Shown here: positions 21,309-30,817 of the stretch, piece by piece
How the letters are laid out: each line of letters opens with the position of its first letter
How positions within the stretch are numbered: position 1 is the stretch's first letter
NCBI GenBank assembly: GCA_002179805.1
Contig: NAVB01001646.1
Span: 1 to 37,752 of the forward strand
Direction: 5' to 3'
DNA from: Acanthamoeba lenticulata
Lineage: Eukaryota; Discosea; Longamoebia; Acanthamoebidae
Length of the DNA: 37,752 nucleotides
Notes under the pieces: generated by a model
What the model was told of the DNA's origin: nothing
Databases searched by the model: none
What the model saw: only the letters and a program-made list of their open reading frames with translations
Position numbers and translations under genes: made by a program

Positions 21309-21863
21309 GTTGTATGTGGGATGGTGAAACACAGGGCGCAAGGGCAGCCGCCAAAAGAACGAAGCAAGAGCAATACTATCCCAAATCCCGCGATTGGTGC
21401 CGACGTTAACTGCCTTTTTCCTTGCATTTCTATCTGGTCGAAAGTATTTCTTTTAACATATGGCCCACACCGTCAGACAGACTGCCATCAGCGGGTCTAC
21501 GAAGCCAAGGAGCGATGGTGCGGCTTCAATTGAACTCGGCGCCTGCAGTTCCTCAAGGTGAACTAGCCTGGGTCTGACACCTCGTTGTCAGGCCGTCGCA
21601 TTGACTAACGCCTGGCGTCATCTTGCTCCGACTCTCTTGGTTGCAAGTGTGAATGTACACTCTTCCATCAGAGGCTGCACTTGCGGGTGGGTGTATTGAA
21701 AGGCGTTTTTGAACCTCACCATCACGCAATTGAAATGCACTGTACTTGTACACGCGCTCTTTATCTCTTTCATAGTGTGTCCCGCTTTACATTGGGCACG
21801 CCGCACACGAGTCGTGGTGCTGCGCGCCCGCCCCTTAGCTCCGCTCTCCCATGCGTCTGCTCT
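21309..21863. other. 555-bp intergenic region upstream of cycloartenol synthase
   Basis: This gap separates the start of cycloartenol synthase from the end of the SNARE gene, both on the minus strand. It must hold the sterol cyclase promoter and 5' UTR and the SNARE 3' UTR. Short ORFs in it have no family features. I saw no tRNA, snRNA or repeat that I can support. Confidence 0.6.
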
Positions 21864-22362
21864 CTAGAACAGCATGGCTAAAAAGATGACCACCAGTAGG
21901 GCCAAAAAGAGGACCATGATGGTGTACCTGAGCACGTGTTTATGGTGGAGGCGAGTGTAAGCAGTGGGCCATTCACACCAAACAGCTGGCGTTTGTTTGG
22001 TTGAACCGAGGCAGCGGGAGGGAAGGTAAATACCACAGGCACCAAGGAGTTGCGCCAGCGTCGGCCTGGGCCTTGACTTGTCGCGTGGCCTTGGTGATCC
22101 GCTCAGCACCCGTTTCCACGCCCCCTTTCAATTTTCCGATGAGTGGTGTCTGCTCTGAGATTTCTCGTCCTAAGTCTTTTCCAATGTCGTTCAATCGATC
22201 TGCTGTTTGCCCAATCATCTCAAGGAGTTCATCCTGCTTTTTCAATTTTGTGGTGTTCATCTCATAGATGCCCTTGTTGTCCAAATCTCGCGTCTCATCG
22301 GTGTCGCGGCCCCGCTTCACTGGTCGCTCTCCACCCTGTTCGATGTCCATCGCATTTCCCAT
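21864..22362 (-). CDS. Small tail-anchored Q-SNARE (Qc/syntaxin-8-like)
   Basis: Two exons (22362-22043 and 21927-21864) join at a Trp codon to 127 residues. A SNARE coiled-coil occupies about residues 25-90 (DNKGIYEMNTTKLKKQDEL, then DRLNDIGKDLGREISEQTPL), with heptad-spaced hydrophobic residues. A Gln in EISEQ fits the ionic zero layer. The C-terminus is one hydrophobic segment, TIMVLFLALLVVIFLAMLF, ending at the stop, so this is a tail-anchored protein facing the cytosol. The LGxEIxEQ pattern resembles Qc SNAREs of endosomes (syntaxin 6/8 or SYP5-like). Apart from a short basic N-terminus there is no regulatory domain. The exact compartment and SNARE subclass are inferred. It diverges from the RAD5-like gene with 280 bp between start codons. 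Confidence 0.82.
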
Positions 22363-22642
22363 CTTCGCGTGTTGTGTGTGTGTCACGTCACCCTAGCCTC
22401 TCTTCGCTCGTGTGGCATAGGGGCCTTTGCTCCGTAAGGTCCTGGCTCGACCCTCGCACAAAGAGGCGTCTTCTTCGTTGTTCTCAGCTTCTCTCCAACT
22501 GCGGGCCAACGACACCCAAGCCGAGGCGGCCACTTCTGGCGCCAACGGAGCAAACGGTGAAATGGACAAGGAAAACTGAACACACGCAAAAAAACGTTGC
22601 GGCTAGCAAAAACGCACCAGTCCGTGGAGTGAAAAGAAGGAG

Positions 22643-25600
22643 ATGGAGGGTTTCCACGCTGCCAAGAGCTCCCCTGCTCTTGATGCGACCTCCCCTTTTT
22701 CTGGACAGATCCAGGAGATGAGGGAGATTCTGGGGCTGGCTCCTTCTGCAGTGAGCGATGTGCAGCTGCGCCATTTTTTAGATGCAGCGGACGGTGATTT
22801 GAACTTGGCGATCAACCATTATTTCAACGCCGAAGCTACTGGCCACGCTCCTTCTTCGCCCAAGCCACTTCCGCCCATCCATCCAACTTCAGGTACCGTT
22901 TTTTCGTTTCTGCGTTCCTCGAATTATTTTGCAAACAATATAAATTAAAATGTAAAAAGGCCACCAAACGCCAGCGCAAGGCAGCTTACCGATGGGCCGT
23001 CACAACGGACAACATGAAGCTGATGAACAAGCCATTTCGCAAGGTATGCCTTCGAGACGAGGCTTGATGACCAGCTGGCGAACTCACGAGTTCGGCCGCC
23101 GTCGCTGATATAACAGAGATGCAAGCGAAGGTGGCGTTGGTGAAAGAGGTCATCGGCACTCAACTCCCTGACTGGCAGATTGCAGAATTCTTGGAGATGC
23201 GTGGCGGCAATGTGGAAGAGGTAGAGCCACGCTCTTCTCGAGACATGATCTCGTTCCAGACATAGTGCGATGATTCTCACCTCGTAGCTGCTACTCTATC
23301 CGCAGGCGGTCAGCGTGTGTCTCGAGTGGATGGTGCGGCGGGCCGAGCCACTTAAACTGGACAACACACACCATGCCCGTAAGTAGTCTCCATCTCCCTT
23401 TTCCTCGTGTGGAACCTCACCTGATGTCACTTGTCGACATCAGCGCGCCCACATTTCGAAGTCGAGTCTCGAGGCGCCATGACTGGCTTTGCCGAGGGCT
23501 ACCAGGTGGCGCCGTCACGAGGGATTCAGGTCATAGACGATGACGGCGACGACGAGGCAAACGAGGTCGTGATCCTCGACAGCTGGACAGCCAACAGCGT
23601 AGTACGTGTCATGTGCTTCGAAGCAGAGTGAAGTTGGGAACAGGAGCCTCAACGCCGCGCTCGCGCGTGGGGTGCTCGCGCAGAGGCAGGACAAAGACGG
23701 CTGGCCTAAGTATTTGGGCACCCTCGAGTACGAGGTGGCCCTGATCGGCAATCGCCCGTTGCCCCTCGGTTCCAACGTACGGTTTCAGGTGCAAGAGGAC
23801 TACTCGTCTGGGGCCCACCTCGTCGCCTGCCACCCCGACACCGGCCTCGTACGCGCCTGTTCCCTCTTTGGTGCAGCGTATACTGCTGGCCCTCCTGACC
23901 CGGTGTATATGTACAGGTGTTGGGCCACATGGGGAACCGGGCGCAGTTTCTCGCTGCTTTGCTGCAGCGCGACATCATCGCACTGATGGGAATCGTGTCC
24001 AAGCGTCAGCACCTCGCCATGAACGTCCTCTTTAAGGTGCCCCCATACCACTTTTTCTTCTTGGGGGGATGGAGATGATAAGGTGAAGCGGTCTGATCGA
24101 GTTTGCAGATTTATGTTCGCCGCGAGGCGTTGCGGCATCCGTCGCAGTCCTTTGCGTTGGACACTTTGCCTAACAAGGGTAAGCTCGCCCGCTGAGATGC
24201 AGCCTGGGCGACGTCTCGTATTAACTGCGAGGTGTGGGTGCATGCAGGGCGCTTGCGAAAAAGGGACACGCTGTTCTTGAAGAAGAAGCCGCTCACACAG
24301 CTCTTTGAGGCCCTCGAATCACAGGCCGACCGCTTCAGCAACTCGAGCCGCCTGATGTCCTTTGTGGGCAGCCAAAAGGACGGTTTGGCCTCGATGCGGA
24401 TGAAGGACACCCCGCACGAGAGCGCCGGCGACGGCGGTGACCTCGAGCGCGGTCCTGCCAAGGCTGACGAAGGCCTGCCTTCGATCTATTCTGCTGCCGC
24501 CGACGGCCAACTGCAGGAGTTGCCCACACCGCCCGAGCTGATGTCTTCCCTGCTGCCGCACCAGCGCCGGGTATGTTGGCCAGCCGCCATCAGAGTTTGA
24601 TCGCCCTGCTGACCCGCGTGACGCAGGGCCTGTGGTGGCTTGTGAATCGGGAGAAGGAGGTGGCGGCCACCGAAACGCCCAAGAAGGCGTCGGGTGTGGT
24701 GGTCGTCGACTTGGACGCGAGTCATGAGGTCGTCGACCTCTGCGATGACGACGGTGATGGCGGACGGGAGGGCGAGACATCGTCCCTCTCTGGCTCCATC
24801 CCGATTGTGGTGGACGACGATGAGAACGATGGGAAGAAGGACGAGGCCCAACCAGCCGAGGACACGAAGAAGCGCGATCCCGATGAGCTGCATCCCATGT
24901 GGCGGCCAGCCACCTTCCCCGACGGCACGGCTTTCTTCTACAGCGACTATAACGAGGCCATCAGGTAACTGCTGCAACCCGCCACCGCCTTCCCCATTCC
25001 CGTCTGGCACTCAACTCACAACGCTGAAGCCTCGAATTTCCGACGCGCCCCTCGCCTCCGCGAGGCGGCATTCTGGCCGACGACCAGGGCCTGGGCAAAA
25101 CCATCCAGGTGACGCATCACCGCCGTTGTGTGGGCCTCGTAGTCGTTGGCGTTGACTCACTTTTGCGCATGAATGATTGCACCCACAGAGCTTGTCCCTG
25201 ATTCTGACCAACAAGGGCACCAATGCCTCGGCAGGGAAGAAGGATGCCGCGTCGGGTCTCTACAACTCCAACGCCACATTGATCGTGGTGCCCGTGAGCG
25301 TGCTCAATCAGGTGCGTGGCGCCTCAACGTTTCCTCCCGCTTGCGCCCTTAAGGAGGCGCTGTGCTGACGTGGCATTTTGTGGGGCGGGCGGCCAGTGGG
25401 CTGGAGAGGTGAAGAAGCACACCAAGCCGCGGACGCTGGATGTGGTGCTCCACCACGGGCCTCAGCGCTGGAACGTCCCCGTCGCCCGCCTGGCCGAGGC
25501 CGACATTGTGATCACCAGCTACGCCGTACGGCATTACCCTTCCTTGCCAGCTTCGTCTCGTCTTGCCGCTCACCGCTACGCTCACTCGTCTCGCACCAGA

Positions 25601-28514
25601 CCCTGTCCAAGGAGTACGAGCAGATGGACGCGGCCTCGCCCGATGCGGACAAGAACAAGAAGCACAAGGCCACGACCAAGCGCACGAAGAAGCCCAAGGC
25701 TCCGCTGAAGAAGCGCCCGCTGCAGCTGCTTTCCGTGCGCTGGCATCGAGTCATCCTCGATGAGGGTTCGGCTCCACTTTCCCTCCACGAAGAGAGAGAG
25801 AGAGAGAGAGAGAGGGCGGGAAAGGGCTCACCAGACCGCGGCCATGTGCGTGCGCCTTGAATGCAGCACACTTGATCCGCACGCGCAACACGCTGATGGC
25901 CAAGGGCACCTTTGCGCTTACGTCCGAACGGCGTTGGTGCCTGACCGGTAAGGCGTCCCTATCGCGCATGACCCTTGCAGCACATGTTCATCCGGGGGCG
26001 CTCCCGCGTGTAATGTGCAGGCACGCCCATCCAGAACCAGCTGGACGACCTGTTCTCGCTGATCCACTTCCTCCGGGCGGAGCCCTTCTCCGAGTACCGC
26101 GTGTGGAAGAACGTCATCGCCAAGCCCTACGAGCGCAACGACGCGCGCGCTGCTGAGCAGCTCCGGGTTCGTCCTCTTCCCTCTTGTCGCCCCTATGGTG
26201 TGTGTGACACACGTACCTCAGGGTCGGCTGACCCCTTCTCCGCCCCGCCTGGGCTCCTTTCGCCTAATCAGAATCTCTTGAGCCACATTCTCCTTCGCCG
26301 AACAAAGGCTGTTCTTTCTGCGGCTTCTTCTTCTTCATCGTCGTCGTCGTCGTCGTCTTCATCGACATCATCGTCTTCGACGTCGATGGAACTGGAGGAA
26401 AAGGACAACAACACACGGCAAACGGTTGTCGAATCCTCACGAAAGCGACGAAGAGGGGCCGACGAAGAGCAAGACGATGAAGACGATCTCACGGAAATCG
26501 ACGACGGGCAAGGTGAGGAGGAGCACGAGGAGGTTGAAGATGACGACAGCGAATACGAAGAGGATGAGGGCGAAGGAGCGAGGCGGCGAAGGAACGCGCG
26601 AGGCAAGCGCCCCCGGCTGACCGAGAAGCCCAACAAGCAAGAGGACGAGTTCACGCTTCCGCCTCGAGTAGTGGAGACGGTCGCCCTCCAGTTCAGCGAG
26701 GACGAGGCCGACTTTTACAACGGCCTCTACCAGCAGAGCAAGATCAAGGCACGCCGACACACCGCGCCCGGGCACCTGCGTGCGGGCGCCTACTCACTCA
26801 CGCTTCTGTGTGCGCGCCTGGAACAGTTCGACAGCTTTGTCAAGTCGGGCACGGTGCTGCAGAACTACGCCACGGTGCTGGAGCTGCTGCTCCGGCTGCG
26901 GCAGGCCTGCAACCACCCGTTCCTCGTCCTCGAGTCTCTCAACAAGAGCCGCCAGAAGGTCCTTCCTCTCCCCTCGTCTCGCCCTGCCTTGGCTAGGGCT
27001 GACGAGCACCACCGCAGACGGCGCAAGACTTTGAGTCCTTCCTCGAGTCCAAGTTCTTTGAGAACGCCGGGAGCTCGTCCTACTTCCAGAGTCTCCGCTC
27101 CAAGCTGCTGGCCACCGTCAACAAGCCTGCCGACAAGAAGGAGGAGGCGGCTGACGCAGACGACCCGCCCCTGCCCGATGCCGACGACGGTACGTCCTGG
27201 GCTAGGCCATGGCGCACGATCAACGCGCCGATGACGGTGCAGGACTGCTGCTTAAGAATGGCGCCCGTGGCGGTGTCATGCGTGCAGAGCTCGGGTGTGC
27301 GATCTGTCTGGCCGACACCATCGCGCAGCCGTCCGTCACGCCGTGCGGGCACCTCTTCTGCCGCGAGTGCATCGAGGGCGTCTTCCTCGGCCGGCCGCAG
27401 CCGGGCGATGCCCGGCCAAAGAACTCACGAACCGGTATTGACCTTCCCCTCACACAGCTTCCTCATCCGGACGAGTCCCCGTTCGCTGTTGTTGACACAC
27501 GTTGTTGTGGTTTGGGCGGCGAACTAGCGCCGTGCCCGACGTGCCGGAAGGAGATGAGCTACGGGGACGTCCGACACGTGCCCGTCCCGCAGCAGATCAT
27601 CAACCTCCAGCCCGAGGAGCAGTGGCGGCCCTCCACCAAGTTCCGCGCCCTCGTTGATGACCTCGAGCGCGTCGAGGGCGAGGTACGCCTCGTCTCGCCC
27701 ATGTCGAGTGCTTTCTCACTGGCCCTCATCGTTTGTGTTGACGGCCGTGGCCGATGCACCACAGGACCCGTTGATCAAGAGCGTGATCTTTTCGCAGTGG
27801 ACTTCCACGCTGGACCTCGTCGAGATCGCTCTCAAGAAGGCCGGCTACGGCGCCTCTGCGGGACCAGCCGCCAGGCGGCGAGGCCTCAAATCGACCGCGA
27901 GGCCGCGCAACAGGTTCCTGCGGCTGGACGGCTCCATGTCGGCCGTAGAGCGCGAGCGGGTGGTCGCCAGCTTCTACGAGGACCCCAGCGCCAAGGTGAT
28001 GCTCATCTCGCTCAAGGCCGGCGGTGCGAAGAGACCACTCCCCTCCCCTCCTCTCTCGAAATCGTCGCCGTGTGCGTGATCGTGGCTACGCGCCGTGGAG
28101 GACAACTAATGTGTTGACTTGCGCGCGGGGGCCGAATAGGGCTGGGCCTGAACCTGACGTGCGCGTCACACGTCTACCTGCTCGATCCGTGGTGGAACCC
28201 CAGCGCAGAGGAACAGGCCATTGACAGGGTACACCGCATCGGCCAGAAGCGGCGCGTGTGCGTCAAGAAGTTTGTCGTCCAGGTACGCTTTTCTTCCTCT
28301 TTGCGTTTTTGCGGGAGCTGAGGAGCATACGAGAATGAGATGTTGGTTTTTGTTTGGGGAACCTGCTCAACGGGTGGTGGTCCAGGGGACGGTGGAGGAG
28401 AAGATCCTTCAACTGCAGGAAAAGAAGGCATCCTTGGTTGCTGGCGCGCTCGCCTCGCCGGATGACAAGAAGCGGGAGCGATTAGATACGATTGTCTCAC
28501 TCTTCGCTGACTAA
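22643..28514 (+). CDS. RAD5/HLTF-type SNF2 helicase with RING finger and N-terminal UBA-like repeats
   Basis: RAD5/HLTF proteins are DNA translocases and ubiquitin ligases that extend ubiquitin chains on PCNA and remodel stalled forks. The gene has roughly 20 exons. N-terminal UBA-like repeats read [12 protein letters not shown]...LNLAINHYF and [12 protein letters not shown]...[15 protein letters not shown] region similar to the HIRAN-containing part of plant RAD5 follows ([16 protein letters not shown]). Helicase motifs: [24 protein letters not shown] (split by an intron), [68 protein letters not shown]3HC4 RING ([26 protein letters not shown]) lies between the helicase lobes, the Rad5 arrangement. 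Odd points are a poly-Ser and acidic insert in the core and Asp-Asp-Gln instead of the usual Asp-Glu-Met in motif I. Start chosen: [10 protein letters not shown] with a good context. Confidence 0.92.
25791..25814 (+). repeat. (AG)n microsatellite in an intron of the RAD5-like gene
   Basis: Twelve AG units lie in the intron that splits the DEAH-box codon triplet of the RAD5-like helicase. It starts 25 nt after the donor site and carries no branch-like signal of its own. Confidence 0.85.
26324..26386 (+). repeat. TCN trinucleotide repeat coding for poly-Ser in the RAD5-like helicase
   Basis: Runs of TCT, TCA and TCG encode a block of about 18 residues, nearly all Ser with Thr. It is followed by some 80 residues of Asp/Glu/Lys/Arg-rich sequence before conserved helicase sequence resumes at [20 protein letters not shown]. 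The reading frame stays open throughout and the flanks are conserved, so this is an expressed low-complexity insert rather than an intron. Confidence 0.75.
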
Positions 28515-28773
28515 GGCCATCACGTGTTTCTTCAGCGAGATCCTGCTTTATTTACTACAACCAAATAGAATTCATGAAATTTTTATGTTTTATTATGATC
28601 GTTAATATTAATTGTTGTTTTTTTTCGGGTGAATTCGTTTTGTACAACCAACTCCTCGAGGACCACAGCCCAAAAACAGAGGCCCTGTGCAGAAGAAGAA
28701 GGCGCTCGCGAGGAGGCGCAAGGTTCCCAGGACCGGGCGTGCAACCGCGGAAAGCTGGGGGGGGGGCTTTCGT

Positions 28774-30333
28774 TCAACAGACGAGGTTGCCCTTGAAGGT
28801 CGCCCCGGTGGCGCTCTCGTACCGGCAGAGGGCAGCTGCAGAGTTGGTCCGTCGAGGCTGCACTCGCTTAGGGGCGCCGCCGGCCGACGTCGTGTTGGTG
28901 AGCGAGCCGCCGCGCTTGAGGCTGCGAGGCGCTCCGGCCACGCTGCTTCCTCCGGCTTGCTTCTCGCGCTCGAGGAGGGCCAGCAGCGACTCGCCGCCAG
29001 CCATCGCGCTGCCATCGCCGACGGAGAAGGACCGCTGCTGGGAGGTATGGCTGCTGGAGAGGGTCGTAAAGCGGGCCAAGCTGCGTCGCCAGCTCTTGAG
29101 TTGTCGGCTGGCGCCGACGTCCTTGTTGGAGGACTCGGCCACCGCCGTCGCCGTCACCGACGTCTCAACCAGGCCAGGCAGGTGGGCCAGACTGTCGCGC
29201 CTTCGCTCGAGGCGGGCGTCCTCCACCACGCTCACCTTCCGCCGTCGAACGCCGCTTCCGTTGCGCGTCTCTTCCGCCGCAGCTGCGGGCGCGATGGTGT
29301 CGTCCTCGCGGGCGGCGAGCTGGTTGCTCATCAGTGACTCCTCGGCGGCGCTGGCCGACTCCTTGACCTTGGCGGCGGTCTGTGCGAGCAGCGCGTAATC
29401 GCCGTGCGTGTGCGGGGTGACCCGGACGAGGTCGTCGAGGATGGTGATGTACTGGCATAGGCGCTCGACGGGCCGAAGCATGAGGGTCTTCATGTCGCGC
29501 CCGCGGCACTCCGGGGCGCCCTTCACCTCCTCGAGGAACTCGTAGAAAGCCGGGTTGGCTGCTTTGTGCCGCCGAATGACAGCCATCGCGTCCACGTAGC
29601 GCGTGGCGTAGATGGTGTAGACCTTGAGGTAGCTGGCCATCTGCTCGAAGGCGTCGGCAATGAGGCACTCTTCGCGCTTGCAGTTGGCCAGCGTGGCCAG
29701 GCCGCGGGCTGTCCTGAAGGGGTTCCCAGCGCCCGCGCTGCTGCTCTTGCTCTGCACGTAGGAGGAGACCATGGCGTCTACACTTCGGTTTCGCTCCTCA
29801 GCGTCGGCGAAGCGCTTGGCCACCACGCCCAGGAGGGCCTTGTTGAGGGAGCTAATGGCTGGTAGAGTCGAGAAGAGGAGACCCACATCGGCTTCGGGCA
29901 CGATGCGCCGCTTGCGCAAAGGCTGCAAGAACAACTGTTGTTGGGCAGTCACGACACCAAGTCGACATAAATTAGAGCTCACGCCCGCGGAAAAGAACAA
30001 AGAGAAGTCGTGCGAGAAGGAAGGGGGGGCGTGTGAGGTAAGGGGACGTACGGAGTTGATGGCCTCTAGATCTTTGACATAGTCTTGCTCCGAGAGGATT
30101 AGTTCTTTGATGAGCTTCATTCGCTCGCGGTCCTTGGCGGCCTGGTCATAGAGAGCCAAAACCTTATCTTCTTCGCTCTGCATGCATCGAGTAGTGGTCG
30201 ATGAGGGCCAAAAAGAGACAGGCGAAGACCCTGCCGAGGGCGACGATGAAGAGCAGGTGTCGTCATCGTCTTCCATAATGGGCCTGAAAAAGGCGCCTTG
30301 CTGTTCGAAGGCCCTGGATGACTGTCCCCGCAT
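28774..30333 (-). CDS. Rho guanine-nucleotide exchange factor (DH domain)
   Basis: DH-domain proteins load GTP on Rho/Rac GTPases and drive actin changes, abundant in amoebae. Two exons (30333-30052 and 29934-28774, intron 117 nt) give 480 residues. The DH domain spans about residues 65-260: CR1 IKELILSEQDYVKDLEAINS, then LFLQPLRKRRIVPEADVGLL, FEQMASYLKVYTIYATRYV, and CR3 LMLRPVERLCQYITILDDLV. The remaining 210 or so C-terminal residues are Ser/Arg/Ala-rich with several RRxS-like sites, possible kinase targets. I see no convincing PH domain after the DH, unlike most Dbl-family members. The N-terminus has an Asp/Ser-rich stretch. It converges on the RAD5-like gene (259 bp between stops) and diverges from DEP-FSP1 copy B. 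Confidence 0.87.
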   Translation of the reverse strand: MRGQSSRAFEQQGAFFRPIMEDDDDTCSSSSPSAGSSPVSFWPSSTTTRCMQSEEDKVLALYDQAAKDRERMKLIKELILSEQDYVKDLEAINSVRPLTSHAPPSFSHDFSLFFSAGVSSNLCRLGVVTAQQQLFLQPLRKRRIVPEADVGLLFSTLPAISSLNKALLGVVAKRFADAEERNRSVDAMVSSYVQSKSSSAGAGNPFRTARGLATLANCKREECLIADAFEQMASYLKVYTIYATRYVDAMAVIRRHKAANPAFYEFLEEVKGAPECRGRDMKTLMLRPVERLCQYITILDDLVRVTPHTHGDYALLAQTAAKVKESASAAEESLMSNQLAAREDDTIAPAAAAEETRNGSGVRRRKVSVVEDARLERRRDSLAHLPGLVETSVTATAVAESSNKDVGASRQLKSWRRSLARFTTLSSSHTSQQRSFSVGDGSAMAGGESLLALLEREKQAGGSSVAGAPRSLKRGGSLTNTTSAGGAPKRVQPRRTNSAAALCRYESATGATFKGNLVC

Positions 30334-30817
30334 GGTGGGCGTTTGTTTGTTGCGCTCGGGGCTGTGTGAGGTTTCGAGTGTTTGTGTGTTTCCTCTGCGG
30401 TACGCTGCTCCCTTTTCTGTCTGCGCCTTTTGGCTCTTTGCACTGATGGCGCGCAGGTGTGCGTATGCGCGTACACGGGCCTCGTGACGATAATGACGCC
30501 CTACAACCGTGCACGCTCCCGTCTCCTCTTGTTCGCTTGGCTGTTTCGGGCTTCTTTCTTCTGGTTGGGCTCACACCTCGTATACTGACGACAACGACGG
30601 AGATTGTGCCCTATTAATTGGCCCTCTATTATTGGCAAAGAGTAATTGATTAATAGCCCAACAATTTTGCGGCATTAGAGGTCTCTATGACGACCCAGGC
30701 CTTCCGCCAAGAAATTAGCTGTCGCGATGGTGGAAAATGGGGGTTTTCATGATGGATTATTTCTTTTTATATCGGCTATTTTCTTTCACTGAGTATATTG
30801 TACTGGCCTCACCGGAG
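30334..30817. promoter_or_regulatory. 484-bp divergent promoter region (RhoGEF and DEP-FSP1 copy B)
   Basis: The gap between two head-to-head start codons contains an AT-rich block (about 30605-30800) nearer copy B, with a TTTATAT sequence around 30766-30772 that could serve as a TATA element. An 8-bp inverted repeat, CTATTAAT (30611-30618) and ATTAATAG (30649-30656), lies in it. An in-frame ATG upstream of copy B at 30737 would add 27 hydrophobic and aromatic residues; I consider the ATG at 30818 more likely. Confidence 0.45.

Noticed and set aside
30611..30656. Inverted repeat CTATTAAT / ATTAATAG as a mobile-element end or operator
   Set aside because: It is only 8 bp in an AT-rich block with no target-site duplication, no transposase and no second copy seen; chance is enough.
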